From Photorhabdus thracensis (GTDB lineage: Bacteria > Pseudomonadota > Gammaproteobacteria > Enterobacterales > Enterobacteriaceae), in contig NZ_CP011104.1 of the NCBI RefSeq assembly GCF_001010285.1, forward strand, positions 3,286,001 through 3,350,000: a stretch of DNA of 64,000 nt, read 5' to 3'. Positions 1-8,956 of the stretch are shown here, piece after piece. The notes beneath the pieces were generated by a model that searched no databases, was not told where the DNA came from, and saw only the letters and a program-made list of their open reading frames with translations. The translations under genes and the position numbers were made by a program. Numbering within the stretch: the stretch's first letter is position 1; every line of letters starts with the position of its first letter.

Positions 1-612
1 AAAACAGACGTATTATCGTCGCTCAAACGGTCGATCCCTCCAGTGAAACCCAAGTGATGGCCGCGTTATTGGCGCAGAATCTCACTATCTCGGGAGGTCA
101 CCCGGAAAAGCTGTTATTGGATGCCGGTTATTTCCATGACGATGTGATTGCTGAGGCGCAGAAACATCAGATCTTGCTGTTTTGTGCAGAAAATTCAGAC
201 CGACAGCGTGCACGAAAAATCTATCCCAAATCATTATTTACTTATGATGCTGAGCAAAATTGCTATATTTGTCCTGCCCATCATCAATTGTCCCTGCAAA
301 GTACAGTGAAAGCCGCTGAAAAAACGCGGACCTATCGGGTTTATAGCGCTGACAATTGTGCCGGATGCCCGAAGAAAGCGGGCTGCACAAAGGCTAAAGG
401 AGGAAGAAAAATAAAACGTTATCCGGAAGATGAAGGGCGGGAGACACTTCGTTTGCATATGGCCCGACCGGAGTCAAAACAGATATTGAGTCAACGGAAG
501 AGCCTGGTAGAACCGGTATTTTCGGCATTACAAATAACAGGCTGCCCAAAGTCAGTGATTGAATTTAACTTGATGCTTGAAAAAGTGACCTCAACCCTTT
601 TGCGACACCCTC
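1..612 (+). mobile_element. IS1182-type element, right part, cut by the window start
   Basis: This stretch is nearly identical to 42885-43637 of the complete copy in this window. It ends in the same terminal inverted repeat (ccttttgcgacaccctc, 596-612). Compared with the complete copy it lacks 141 bp (equivalent of 43415-43555), so it is internally deleted and cannot be active alone. The left end lies outside the window. Immediately to the right is the last part of an IS605-type right end, so the element appears to have inserted into that hairpin. Confidence 0.85.
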
Positions 613-617
613 TTTAG
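3..617 (+). pseudogene. IS1182-type transposase, C-terminal fragment with in-frame deletion
   Basis: The frame is open from the window edge to a TAG at 615-617. It matches the second half of the transposase at 42129-43678, including the Cys-rich stretch around CYICPAHH and CAGCPKKAGC, and the YPEDEGRETLRLHMARPES segment. After FSAL the 47 residues that contain the final helices of the DDE core (RGIQRLERF onward) are missing, and the sequence resumes at QITGCPKS. The 141-bp deletion keeps the frame but should destroy catalysis. The stop codon uses bases just beyond the inverted repeat, so the last residues belong to the flank. The first ATG inside the fragment at 54 is an internal methionine, not a start. 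Confidence 0.85.
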
Positions 618-634
618 GAAGGGGAGGATGTCAA
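613..634 (+). repeat. Right-end remnant of an IS605-type element
   Basis: The bases ggaaggggaggatgtcaa match the 3' end of the two IS605-type elements in this window (3969 and 59238), which also end in gaggatgtcaa. IS200/IS605 right ends typically terminate in TCAA. Only the right arm of the end hairpin remains; the left arm was separated by the IS1182 insertion. The end abuts the truncated GNAT gene, so this element probably caused that truncation. Confidence 0.65.
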
Positions 635-857
635 ATAGATAACCAAAAGTAGCAAAATCGGTCACTATCCTGGCAAAACCTATCTGACTGTCACCTTCAT
701 ACAATCTGTGCTCAATGGAACAACGCACCGTATCAATATCAATACCTCCTGCCCAACTGGAACGTGTCAGGAACTGGTGAATCGCAGTAATATCAAGTAA
801 CCGATTATCAGTAGAAATCCGATACGATTGTTTTTCCCAAATCAGTGGTTTCTGCAT
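635..857 (-). pseudogene. GNAT N-acetyltransferase, N-terminal fragment
   Basis: About 74 residues are left, starting MQKPLIWEKQSY at 857. They carry the beginning of a small GNAT fold: the SSWAGGIDIDTV segment and QIGFARIVTDFATFGYL, which is the conserved strand pair before the acetyl-CoA loop in this subfamily. Intact members are about 140 residues, so the acetyl-CoA-binding RGxGxG half is gone. The break coincides with the right end of an IS605-type element at 634. Reading continues a few codons into IS DNA to a stop near 591. The substrate is unknown and the fragment is very unlikely to be functional. Confidence 0.75.
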
Positions 858-1180
858 ATTTTACTCCTCGAAGAAAATAAAACGTTAACTTGTTTGCGTT
901 TGTTTCACAATGACATTCTGACAGGAAAAAGACTAAATAAATCCTACTTCAATTACAGCAATCATTAAATAAATCAGCTACAGCATGTCCAGTTTATTTG
1001 CCGTGGTATTCAGGGAATAGCCTGCTACTGAATTACCTATTATTGATGGAATTCGGTTAAGTCATTCAGCAATGAAATATTGTGAAAAACCTGATTTTTT
1101 TAAACTAAAAATCTGGTATATTTCTGCACTTATTAGTCGAATCCGCCCTTTGTGAATAACGATACATTTGGAATGATATT
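858..1180. other. Intergenic, 323 bp, no gene seen
   Basis: AT-rich stretch between the divergent GNAT fragment and the Nudix gene. It should hold both promoters. I see no open frame, RNA gene or clear repeat in it. Confidence 0.5.
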
Positions 1181-1612
1181 ATGAAAAGATATTTAAGAGC
1201 ATCCATTTGTTTAACAGATACTGAACAAAATGTTCTTTTTGTGTGCGAAAATGATGATGACTACTGGATCTTACCTGGTGGCGGAGTGGAAGATGGTGAG
1301 TCATATATTGAAGCTGCATCCAGGGAGTTAAAAGAAGAGCTTGGGCTTGATATGAAAACAGAACAGCTTGAATTTCATCAGGTAATAGAAAATTTTTATG
1401 AAAATAAAGGTGTCCCTATTCATGAAATAAACTTCATATTTAAAACTAATGTTGAAAAAGATATTTCATTTTATTTAGAGCACGGAATAAGAAGAAAATT
1501 AATTTGGATACCAATAACAGAACTTCATACGTTGAAAATAATGCCAAATATAGTTATTGACGCAATATTGGGAAAAACAACTACATTGTGTCTTTTAACT
1601 AACAATTGCTAA
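1181..1612 (+). CDS. Nudix hydrolase
   Basis: 143-aa protein with a perfect Nudix box (G-x5-E-x7-REUxEExGU) at about residues 35-57, seen as GGVEDGES followed by SRELKEELGL. This box binds the metal and positions the nucleotide diphosphate bond, so the protein should hydrolyse a nucleoside diphosphate linked to some group X. The short length and single domain fit MutT/NUDT-like housecleaning enzymes, but the box does not reveal the substrate. It begins MKRYLRASICL after a weak upstream purine run. Low GC and an IS-rich neighbourhood suggest an accessory gene. It stands alone on the plus strand. Confidence 0.85.
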   Translation: MKRYLRASICLTDTEQNVLFVCENDDDYWILPGGGVEDGESYIEAASRELKEELGLDMKTEQLEFHQVIENFYENKGVPIHEINFIFKTNVEKDISFYLEHGIRRKLIWIPITELHTLKIMPNIVIDAILGKTTTLCLLTNNC

Positions 1613-1623
1613 AGGAATACGAA

Positions 1624-1728
1624 ATGATTTTATATTACGGCCTGACATTTCTAATAAACAGAATTAAAAAAATCAAGCCTGTCATTTGTATCGTCCCAAC
1701 GACAATAGTATTTATTTCAACTTTCTAA
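1624..1728 (+). CDS. Possible 34-aa hydrophobic small protein
   Basis: A short frame starts 11 bp after the Nudix stop, with a purine-rich aaaggaa a few bases before the ATG. The product (MILYYGLTFLINRIKK...) has hydrophobic residues at both ends and a basic centre. I do not recognise it. It could be a small membrane peptide translated with the Nudix gene, or chance; AT-rich DNA gives such frames easily. Confidence 0.2.
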   Translation: MILYYGLTFLINRIKKIKPVICIVPTTIVFISTF

Positions 1729-1815
1729 ATTATAAGAATAAATCATAGACTTCACTCTTTGTAAAAAATCACTGCTATACTTTTCTCGAATGTAGTTTAA
1801 GGCTATCGCCTTACT

Positions 1816-1850
1816 CAGTCTCTTAATCAAAAAATATGATTAAGAGACTG
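1816..1850. repeat. Perfect 14-bp inverted repeat
   Basis: cagtctcttaatca at 1816-1829 is mirrored exactly at 1837-1850 with a 7-base A/T loop. It lies between the plus-strand Nudix gene and the minus-strand acetyltransferase, so it could be a bidirectional terminator. There is no strong T run after either arm, so a mobile-element end is an alternative. Confidence 0.6.
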
Positions 1851-1919
1851 TACTGAGCGAAAGTTTATGGCAGATTTTATTAACAGATAAGTAGCTGATG
1901 TGCTAATAATATTAATTAA

Positions 1920-2552
1920 CTATTTCTCTGAATATGATTTTACAGCAGATTTCAACGCCTCAATATCTGAAGAACAGAGATATGCTTTTAAAGCATTAAA
2001 TTTCTCTTCTGACCAATCATATATTTTTAACCCAAGCAGCTCATTTATAATATGTGGTTCAAATCGATATTTAACTAATTTTGCAGGCGTTCCAGCCACA
2101 ATACTGTATGGCGCAATATCTTTAGTGACGACGCTATTAGCAGCGATTATAGCACCTTCACCAATGGTGACACCTGGCATAATCATTGAACGCATGCCAA
2201 GCCACACACCATCATGAATATGTGTGTCACCTTTGCCTACATAGGCCTCTTCAATGAATTCCATAAATGGATATAAACAGAACCAATCTGCTCTGTGTGT
2301 ATTGTTTCCACCCATAAGAATGATAGTTTCAGCGGCTATGCAAACATAATCGCCAATATACAATTTATCAATTGGCCACTTAGACTCCCATTGAAGACTG
2401 ACCTTATCGCCATATAAATAGCGAACGACAGATTCTTCAAAACCACCACTCCAGCAATCACTATAGTAGCTATGGGTTCCTTTGATGAGGATATTTTGAT
2501 TGGTGACAACTTCATGTAAAAATTGAGTTTTTGACCAATGTTTTTCTTTCAT
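1920..2552 (-). CDS. CatB-like hexapeptide O-acetyltransferase (xenobiotic acetyltransferase family)
   Basis: 210-aa left-handed beta-helix acetyltransferase. The N-terminal part has the SYYSDCWSGGFEESVVRYL segment typical of type-B chloramphenicol/streptogramin acetyltransferases. The middle has the NNTHRADWFCLYPF segment with the expected catalytic histidine. The C-terminal half has hexapeptide turns (HIHDGVWLGMRSMIMPGVTIGEGAIIAANSVVTKDI) and ends the fold with SIVAGTPAKLVKYRF. The family transfers acetyl from acetyl-CoA to a hydroxyl on small molecules including antibiotics. Whether this copy confers resistance or serves metabolism cannot be read from the sequence. It lies alone in an IS-rich patch, which suggests acquisition. 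Confidence 0.85.
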   Translation of the reverse strand: MKEKHWSKTQFLHEVVTNQNILIKGTHSYYSDCWSGGFEESVVRYLYGDKVSLQWESKWPIDKLYIGDYVCIAAETIILMGGNNTHRADWFCLYPFMEFIEEAYVGKGDTHIHDGVWLGMRSMIMPGVTIGEGAIIAANSVVTKDIAPYSIVAGTPAKLVKYRFEPHIINELLGLKIYDWSEEKFNALKAYLCSSDIEALKSAVKSYSEK

Positions 2553-2682
2553 GGTAAACAGTCTCTATTGATTATTTCCTTAACCATCTTTACCTCCAAG
2601 TCGTGAACGATTAATTTTGTATTTTTGCATTGAAGTTAGCCTAAGGCACAGTAAAATAGAGAATAAACCGACTACACACTGA

Positions 2683-3915
2683 ATGATAATGCTAATACTG
2701 AAAGCCTACAAGTTCAGACTAGAGCCAACTGAAGAACAGTCGCCGCGTTCGCGGCAGTTATGCGGGTATGCTCGTTTTGTCTGGGATCACGGACTTGAGG
2801 TAACAAAACACATTCTGGATTCTGGCGGAAAACTTCCCTCCGCGTTTGAACTAAACCGCATGCTCACGGGGTGGAAAAAAACACCGGAATACGCCTTATT
2901 ACAGGAAGCTTACACCGATAACCTTCAACAAAAACTTAAAGACTTACATGGGGCATGGCGGCGTTGCTTCGATAAAACACTGGCAGCGAAAGCGCCTGTA
3001 TGGAAACGAAAAAATGACGGCAGGGATTCAATCCGGTTCGTCAATTTTGAAAAATATTATCTCCTTGAAAATCGCAGAGTTAGGCTGCCTTCCGGGCTCG
3101 GATGGATAAAGTTCCGGCAATCGCAGGAGGTGAACGGCAAAATCAAAAATGCCACGCTCAGCCAGTCAGTAGGTAAGTGGTATGTGTCGTTTCAAGTCGA
3201 GATAGAAGCCTCTGAGCCCCACCACGAATCAACAACAATGGTGGGTCTGGATGCGGGGATATCGAAACTGGCGACGCTCTCAGACGGGACGATATACGAA
3301 CCGGTCAACAGTTTTAAAACCCGCCAGCGCAAGCTGGCGAAGCGCCAGAGACAGTTAAGCCGCAAAGTGAAGTTCAGCGCCAACTGGCAGAAACAGAAGC
3401 GAAAAATTCAGCGTCTGCACGCGCATATTGCCAATATTCGCCGCGACTACCTTCATAAGACCACCACGAAAATAAGCAAAAACCACGCGATGATCGTGAT
3501 TGAAAATTTGAAGGTCAGTAACCTGTCGAAGTCAGCGAAAGGCACGGCAGAACAGCCCGGAAGGAACGTTCGGGCTAAAACAGGCTTAAATCGCGCGATA
3601 CTGGAGCAGGGCTGGTATGAAATGCGCCGTCAGCTAGAATATAAGCAGCTCTGGCGCGGCGGTCAGGTACTGGCAGTCCCGCCGGCATACACCAGCCAGC
3701 GGTGCGCATGTTGCGGTCATACAGCAAAAGAAAACCGCTTGTCGCAGAGTAAATTTGTGTGCCAGGTATGTGGATATACCGCGAACGCAGATGTAAACGG
3801 CGCTCGTAACATGTTAGCGGCAGGGCATGCCGTGCTTGCCTGTGGAGGAACGGAGCAGTCAGGCCGCCCGTTGAAGCAGGAACCAGACGCAGAACGATCA
3901 GCCGTCGCCCACTAA
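2683..3915 (+). CDS. tnpB: TnpB, intact RNA-guided nuclease of IS605 type
   Basis: 410-aa TnpB (OrfB) with an N-terminal helix-turn-helix/WED region starting [16 protein letters not shown]. The RuvC catalytic residues are all visible: D190 in [10 protein letters not shown]274 in [10 protein letters not shown], and D370 in [10 protein letters not shown]. Between the last two lies the zinc-finger CACCGH...CQVC. TnpB proteins are RNA-guided DNA nucleases, the ancestors of Cas12, and use an RNA made from the 3' end of their element. This copy is uninterrupted, unlike its near-identical relative at 57956 which carries a stop codon. Two ATGs, at 2683 and 2689, are possible starts. No tnpA remains beside it. 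Confidence 0.92.
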   Translation: MIMLILKAYKFRLEPTEEQSPRSRQLCGYARFVWDHGLEVTKHILDSGGKLPSAFELNRMLTGWKKTPEYALLQEAYTDNLQQKLKDLHGAWRRCFDKTLAAKAPVWKRKNDGRDSIRFVNFEKYYLLENRRVRLPSGLGWIKFRQSQEVNGKIKNATLSQSVGKWYVSFQVEIEASEPHHESTTMVGLDAGISKLATLSDGTIYEPVNSFKTRQRKLAKRQRQLSRKVKFSANWQKQKRKIQRLHAHIANIRRDYLHKTTTKISKNHAMIVIENLKVSNLSKSAKGTAEQPGRNVRAKTGLNRAILEQGWYEMRRQLEYKQLWRGGQVLAVPPAYTSQRCACCGHTAKENRLSQSKFVCQVCGYTANADVNGARNMLAAGHAVLACGGTEQSGRPLKQEPDAERSAVAH

Positions 3916-3969
3916 CAACGGGAATCCCCCTCTTGAGTCACGAAGTGCGAAAGTGGGGGAGGATGTCAA
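3916..3969 (+). repeat. IS605-type right end with hairpin, probable end of an omegaRNA
   Basis: Arms tccccc (3925-3930) and ggggga (3955-3960) enclose a 24-base loop and are followed by ggatgtcaa, ending in TCAA. The same structure closes the element at 59238. In known IS200/IS605 elements the TnpB guide RNA scaffold ends at this right boundary and the next bases act as guide; here those would begin agaatgctttc. Confidence 0.6.
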
Positions 3970-4184
3970 AGAATGCTTTCTATGGTGATGTATCCGCATT
4001 CAAAAATATATCACTTCTAACTGATTCGAGGTTGATTTAATAATGGGATTTTTTTCATATTAGACAATATGTTAGTAATTAATTTAGAGCGATTATCATT
4101 CGCAAATTCTTTTAATCTTGTTCACATCAATAGATATATTTTCAATGCGAACTATTTGTGTGAATTTTTAGAAAACAGGAAAAC

Positions 4185-4258
4185 TGGAGCGGGCGAAGGG
4201 AATCGAACCCTCGTATAGAGCTTGGGAAGCTCTCGTTCTGCCATTGAACTACGCCCGC
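4185..4258 (-). tRNA. glyU: tRNA-Gly (anticodon CCC)
   Basis: 74 nt including an encoded CCA. The acceptor stem gcgggcg/cgcccgc is perfect. The anticodon loop ttcccaa gives CCC, reading GGG codons. It matches E. coli glyU almost base for base. It marks the border between the IS-rich patch and the lysS block; tRNA genes are common integration sites. Confidence 0.95.
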
Positions 4259-4344
4259 ATTTGGATGTAATACATTCTATTATAGCGACTCCATAGAGAC
4301 CAGCAAGCAGTTATCTGTTTAAATTGCCTATATTTCAGGCAGTT

Positions 4345-4384
4345 GAAAATAAAAACTCCCTTGGCGGTTATGCCATAGGGAGTT
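4345..4384 (-). terminator. Rho-independent terminator of lysS
   Basis: On the minus strand, aactccctatggca pairs with tgccaagggagtt around a short loop and is followed by tttttatttt. It begins about 25 bp after the lysS stop. Confidence 0.85.
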
Positions 4385-4409
4385 GCAATTTGAAGCTGAA
4401 TTCTGGCTG

Positions 4410-5924
4410 TTATTTCTGTGGCCGCATTGCCGGGAACAGAATAACGTCACGAATGGTATGGCTGTCAGTAAACAGCATTATCATACGGTCAATACCAATA
4501 CCCAAACCTGCGGTTGGTGGCATGCCGTGTTCCAGAGCCGTGACATAATCTTCATCATAGAACATGGCTTCATCATCACCTTCGTCTTTCTGACGAACCT
4601 GTTCAGCAAAACGTTCTGCTTGATCTTCAGCGTCGTTCAATTCTGAGAAGCCGTTGCCAATTTCACGTCCGCCAATAAAGAATTCAAAACGGTCGGTGAT
4701 AAACGGGTTTTCATCATTACGGCGAGCCAGCGGAGAAATTTCTGCCGGATATTCAGTGATGAATGTCGGTTGAATCAGGTGGCTTTCAGCAGTTTCTTCG
4801 AAGATTTCACACTGAACGCGACCAAGGCCCCAACCTTTTTCCACTTCAATACCAAGTGATTCAGCGATAGCCACCGCTTTATCCATATCATTCAGATCAG
4901 CCATATTGGTTTCAGGACGATATTTGCAAATAGCTTCTTTCATACTCATTTTGGCAAATGGTTTACCGAAATCAAATTCCTGCTCACCATATTTAACCAA
5001 CGTATTGCCCAAAATATTTTGAGCCAAAGTACGGAACAGCTCTTCGATCAAAACAATCAGATCTTGGTAATCCGCGTAAGCCATATAGAGTTCCATCATG
5101 GTGAACTCAGGGTTATGACGCGGAGAGACGCCTTCGTTACGGAAGTTACGGTTAATTTCAAACACACGTTCAAAACCACCGACAACCAGACGTTTCAGGT
5201 AAAGTTCCGGCGCAATACGCAGATACATGTCAATATCCAGCGCATTGTGGTGAGTGATAAACGGACGGGCCGACGCACCACCCGGGATCACCTGCATCAT
5301 TGGTGTTTCCACTTCCATAAAGCGTTTACTGACCATAAAGTTACGCAATTCAGATAAAACCTGAGAGCGAATCTGGAAGGTCTTGCGTGATTCTTCGTTA
5401 GCGATCAGATCCAAGTAGCGCTGGCGGTAACGGGTTTCCTGATCAGCCAGTCCGTGGAATTTATCCGGCAATGGGCGCAGTGCTTTTGTCAGCAGACGCA
5501 GTTCAGTACAGTGAATGGAAAGTTCACCAGTTTTGGTTTTAAATAGTTTGCCGCGAGCGCCCAGAATGTCTCCCAGGTCCCATTTTTTAAACTGTTCGTT
5601 ATAAATACCTTCAGGCAGATCGTCACGGGCAACGTATAACTGAATACGACCGCCCATATCTTGTAGCGTTACGAAAGAAGCCTTCCCCATGATGCGACGG
5701 GTCATCATACGACCACCAACCGTCACTTCAATATTCAGTGCTTCCAGCTCTTCCTGAGTTTTGTCGTCGTATTGCGCGTGCAAATCTCCTGAAATGTTTT
5801 CACGACGAAAATCACTCGGGAAAGCAACACCCTTTTCCCGTAAAGCCGCCAGTTTTTCGCGACGGGTTTGCAGTTCATTATTTAAATCGGGAGCCTGTTC
5901 TGCGCCCTGTTGTTGTTGTGACAT
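4410..5924 (-). CDS. lysS: Lysyl-tRNA synthetase, class II
   Basis: 504 aa, the usual length. It charges tRNA-Lys with lysine using ATP in the cytoplasm. An N-terminal OB-fold anticodon-binding domain (about residues 60-150, [21 protein letters not shown]) precedes the class II catalytic core. Motif 2 is visible as [20 protein letters not shown] and motif 3 as [15 protein letters not shown] near the C-terminus. It starts 9 bp after the prfB stop, the conserved prfB-lysS operon arrangement, and is followed by a clear terminator. Nothing unusual is seen. Confidence 0.97.
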   Translation of the reverse strand: MSQQQQGAEQAPDLNNELQTRREKLAALREKGVAFPSDFRRENISGDLHAQYDDKTQEELEALNIEVTVGGRMMTRRIMGKASFVTLQDMGGRIQLYVARDDLPEGIYNEQFKKWDLGDILGARGKLFKTKTGELSIHCTELRLLTKALRPLPDKFHGLADQETRYRQRYLDLIANEESRKTFQIRSQVLSELRNFMVSKRFMEVETPMMQVIPGGASARPFITHHNALDIDMYLRIAPELYLKRLVVGGFERVFEINRNFRNEGVSPRHNPEFTMMELYMAYADYQDLIVLIEELFRTLAQNILGNTLVKYGEQEFDFGKPFAKMSMKEAICKYRPETNMADLNDMDKAVAIAESLGIEVEKGWGLGRVQCEIFEETAESHLIQPTFITEYPAEISPLARRNDENPFITDRFEFFIGGREIGNGFSELNDAEDQAERFAEQVRQKDEGDDEAMFYDEDYVTALEHGMPPTAGLGIGIDRMIMLFTDSHTIRDVILFPAMRPQK

Positions 5925-5933
5925 ATTAGTTCC

Positions 5934-7032
5934 TCATAAGCCAGCTTTAAGGCTTGCTTCAATGAATTTGTCCAGATCGCCATCCAACACAGATTGTGTA
6001 TTGCGGGTTTCAACGCCTGTGCGCAAGTCTTTGATCCGTGAGTCATCCAGAACATAAGAGCGGATTTGGCTGCCCCAGCCGATATCCGATTTATTCTCTT
6101 CCATAACCTGTTTATCAGCATTTTTCTTCTGCATTTCCAGCTCATACAACTTCGCTTTCAACTGCTTCATGGCCTGGTCTTTGTTTTTATGCTGAGAACG
6201 ATCATTCTGACACTGAGTCACAATGTTGGTTGGAATATGGGTAATACGCACCGCAGATTCGGTTTTGTTAACGTGCTGACCACCCGCACCTGATGCGCGA
6301 TACACGTCGATACGTAAGTCTGCCGGGTTGATTTCAATATCAATATCATCATCCACTTCGGGATAGATGAATGCAGAACTGAATGAAGTGTGGCGACGAC
6401 CACCGGAATCAAATGGGCTTTTACGTACTAAGCGGTGAACACCGGTTTCAGTACGCAACCAACCATAAGCATAATCACCTATGATCTTGATGGTCGCTGA
6501 TTTGAGGCCGGCAACTTCACCATCGGATTCTTCGATGATCTCAGTTTTAAAACCTTTAGATTCAGCCCAGCGCAGGTACATACGCATCAGCATACTTGCC
6601 CAGTCCTGCGCTTCGGTGCCACCAGAGCCTGCCTGTAAATCAAGGTAGCAGTTAGCACTGTCATACTCACCAGAGAACATACGGCGGAATTCTAACTGAC
6701 CAAGTTTGCCTTCAAGCTGTTCCAGTTCTGCTATGGTTTCATTAAGCGTCTCTTCATCGTCAGCTTCTACCGCCAATTCCAACAAGCCTTGTACATCTTC
6801 CAGCCCCTGTTCAAGCTGATCGATAGTCTCAACAATCTCTTCCAGTGAGGAGCGTTCCTTACCTAAAGCCTGTGCCCGTTCCGGTTCATTCCAGACATCA
6901 GGCTGTTCCAGTTCGGCGTTAACTTCTTCTAAGCGTTCTTTCTTGGCATCATAGTCAAAGATACCCCCTCAGAACCGTTGTCCGTTCAGACAGGTCCTGA
7001 ATATGGTTTTTTACCGGATTAATTTCAAACAT
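5934..7032 (-). CDS. prfB: Peptide chain release factor 2, with programmed +1 frameshift
   Basis: RF2 recognises UGA and UAA stop codons and triggers peptide release. The frame starts at ATG 7032 ([14 protein letters not shown]), runs 25 codons to an in-frame UGA at 6957-6955, and continues after a +1 shift (GAC TAT) to 5934, giving 365 aa. Residues typical of RF2 are present, including the GGQ peptidyl-hydrolase motif in [17 protein letters not shown]. The start was chosen because the short first frame reproduces the known RF2 N-terminus. Frameshifting is autoregulated: low RF2 lets the ribosome pause at UGA and slip. It is the first gene of prfB-lysS and lies downstream of recJ. Confidence 0.97.
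6954..6969 (-). promoter_or_regulatory. RF2 programmed frameshift signal
   Basis: The minus strand reads AGGGGG TAT CTT TGA C. This has the internal Shine-Dalgarno-like AGGGGG, the slippery CTT codon and the UGA followed by C, exactly as in the E. coli prfB site. Confidence 0.95.
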
Positions 7033-7149
7033 ATTTTAGTGTCTTACGTTGTGTAGTCGTAGATAAATGGGATATTTTTCGAACCGCGCATTGTAACGGA
7101 TTTGGCAAAGGGTTTATAGCACTTCAATAGATTTGTCACCATGCTTTTC

Positions 7150-7188
7150 GCGGGAAGCCCCTTCCTTTCAGGTAGGCGAGGATGTCAA
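7150..7188 (+). repeat. Isolated IS605-like right-end hairpin
   Basis: The stretch has arms around ccccttcc/ggtaggc and ends gaggatgtcaa, the same terminal bases as the two IS605-type elements and the remnant at 634. No transposase lies beside it. It sits between the recJ stop and the prfB start, where prfB regulatory DNA is expected. Confidence 0.5.
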
Positions 7189-7217
7189 GTACTCTCATTT
7201 GAATACGTGACTATTTT

Positions 7218-8951
7218 TTAATAAGGCCAAAGATATTGGATCAAAAGTTGCACATTACGGTTGCCCCGGAACTCATTAATGTCCAGTTTATAGGCGAGTT
7301 CCACTTCACGGACGCTGTTATCCGGCCAGCGGGCAAGATCGATATTGAATGCGATACCATCCAGCATCGGCCCACCATTTAATGGTTCTATCATCACTTT
7401 TAAATGACGCTCTCCCACAATGCGTTGTTGCAGCAACCTGAATTTACCGTCAAAAACAGGCTCCGGGAAAGTTTGCCCCCAAGGGCCGCCATCACGCAGC
7501 ATTTCAGCAACTTCCAATGACAGTTCATTAATAGCCAACTCGCCATCACTCCAGATAACACCTTCAAGTTGCGAAATATCCAGCCAGTCCGACATTAACG
7601 TGGAAAAATGATGCTGGAATTGTTCAAATTTATCCTGTTCAAGTGACAATCCGGCAGCCATTGCATGACCACCAAATTTAAGTATCAGCCCCGGATTTAA
7701 AGTATCAAGTCGTTCAAGGGCATCACGCATATGTAGCCCCTGAACCGAACGGCCAGAACCTTTTAAAATACCATCACCCGCCGGTGCAAAAGCGATAACA
7801 GGCCGGTGAAAACGCTCTTTAATTCGGGAAGCCAAAATTCCCACCACCCCTTGATGCCATTCTGGATGATAGAGCGCCAGACCATAAGGCAATTCAGTGC
7901 GGGTACGTTCAAGTTTGTCGCAGATTTGCAGCGCTTCCTGCTGCATTCCCTGTTCTATTTCACGACGAGTATGATTAAGGCTGTCCAGTTCGCAAGCTAT
8001 CTGACGAGCCTTTGCCATATCGTCAGTGAGCAATAAAGCAACGCCAATGGACATGTCATCCAAACGACCGGCGGCATTCAGCCTTGGTCCAAGAAAGAAG
8101 CCCAAATCGCTGGCAGCCAGCTTATAAGCATCACGTTTAGAAACTTCCAATAATGCGCGGATCCCGGCACAGCAGCGCCCTGCGCGGATGCGGTTTAATC
8201 CCTGATAAACCAGAATCCGGTTATTGGTATCCAAAGGGACAACATCAGCAACAGTGCCCAACGCAACCAGATCCAGCATTTCTGCCAGATTTGGCAGTGC
8301 AATTCCCTGTTTTTCAAACCATTGTTCTTTTCTCAGCGCAGCCCTTAGCGCAGACATCAGATAAAATGTGACGCCAACCCCTGCCAATGATTTAGATGGG
8401 AATAAACAATCGGACAGATTGGGGTTAATAATGGCATCAGCGGCGGGTAGAATTTCTCCCGGCAAGTGATGGTCAGTCACAATCACTTTCATATGATGCT
8501 GATGTGCAACTACAACGCCTTCATGGGAAGAGATACCGTTATCCACAGTAATAATCAGGTCAGCGCCTTTTTTGACAACCTCTTCTACCACCTGTGGGCT
8601 TAAACCGTAACCATCTTCAAAACGATTTGGCACCAGATAATCAAGATTACGGTAGCCCATCGCCCGTAGCGAGCGGATCGCCAGTGCAGTACTGGTTGCA
8701 CCGTCAGCGTCAAAGTCACCGACAATAACGATACGCCAGTGTTCATAAAGTGCGGTCAACAATAGCGTTACCGCCGGTTCCACACCACTTAAATGCTGGT
8801 AATTCAGTAATCCCTGAACACTGCGTTCCAATTCATTAGCTTGCTGGATGCCACGAATAGCATATAAACGGCGCAATAATGGATGAATCTGTTGAGGAAG
8901 ATGACTATCATCCACCGCCGGGCGGCGGCGGAGTTGTGTTTCAATATTCAC
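7218..8951 (-). CDS. recJ: Single-stranded-DNA-specific 5'-3' exonuclease RecJ
   Basis: 577 aa. RecJ degrades single-stranded DNA from the 5' end in RecF-pathway recombination, mismatch repair and base excision repair. The DHH phosphoesterase core is clear: VGDFDADGATST, ITVDNGISS, VTDHHLPGE and VALGTVADVVPL supply the metal ligands. The DHHA1 motif GGHAMAAGLSL lies near residue 425, and an OB-fold follows. It begins 5 bp after the dsbC stop, within the xerD-dsbC-recJ operon found in E. coli. An IS605-like hairpin lies 30 bp downstream. Confidence 0.97.
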   Translation of the reverse strand: MNIETQLRRRPAVDDSHLPQQIHPLLRRLYAIRGIQQANELERSVQGLLNYQHLSGVEPAVTLLLTALYEHWRIVIVGDFDADGATSTALAIRSLRAMGYRNLDYLVPNRFEDGYGLSPQVVEEVVKKGADLIITVDNGISSHEGVVVAHQHHMKVIVTDHHLPGEILPAADAIINPNLSDCLFPSKSLAGVGVTFYLMSALRAALRKEQWFEKQGIALPNLAEMLDLVALGTVADVVPLDTNNRILVYQGLNRIRAGRCCAGIRALLEVSKRDAYKLAASDLGFFLGPRLNAAGRLDDMSIGVALLLTDDMAKARQIACELDSLNHTRREIEQGMQQEALQICDKLERTRTELPYGLALYHPEWHQGVVGILASRIKERFHRPVIAFAPAGDGILKGSGRSVQGLHMRDALERLDTLNPGLILKFGGHAMAAGLSLEQDKFEQFQHHFSTLMSDWLDISQLEGVIWSDGELAINELSLEVAEMLRDGGPWGQTFPEPVFDGKFRLLQQRIVGERHLKVMIEPLNGGPMLDGIAFNIDLARWPDNSVREVELAYKLDINEFRGNRNVQLLIQYLWPY

Positions 8952-8956
8952 TAAAC

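Larger units (their letters stand above)
2594..3969 (+). mobile_element. IS605-type derivative that lost tnpA and the left-end hairpin
   Basis: The left boundary follows TTAC (2590-2593), as in the complete copy (TTAC at 57424-57427). Both share ctccaa right after it. Here the sequence then jumps to cgtgaacgattaattttg, equivalent to about 57873, so roughly 440 bp carrying the left-end hairpin and all but the start of tnpA are missing. The right end matches the complete copy, with a hairpin and a terminal TCAA at 3966-3969. Without tnpA and the left hairpin it should not move, even if TnpA is supplied, unless other left-end structure suffices. Confidence 0.75.

Noticed and set aside
5019..5357. 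112-codon plus-strand frame inside lysS
   Set aside because: Antisense to a well-conserved gene, with no independent evidence.
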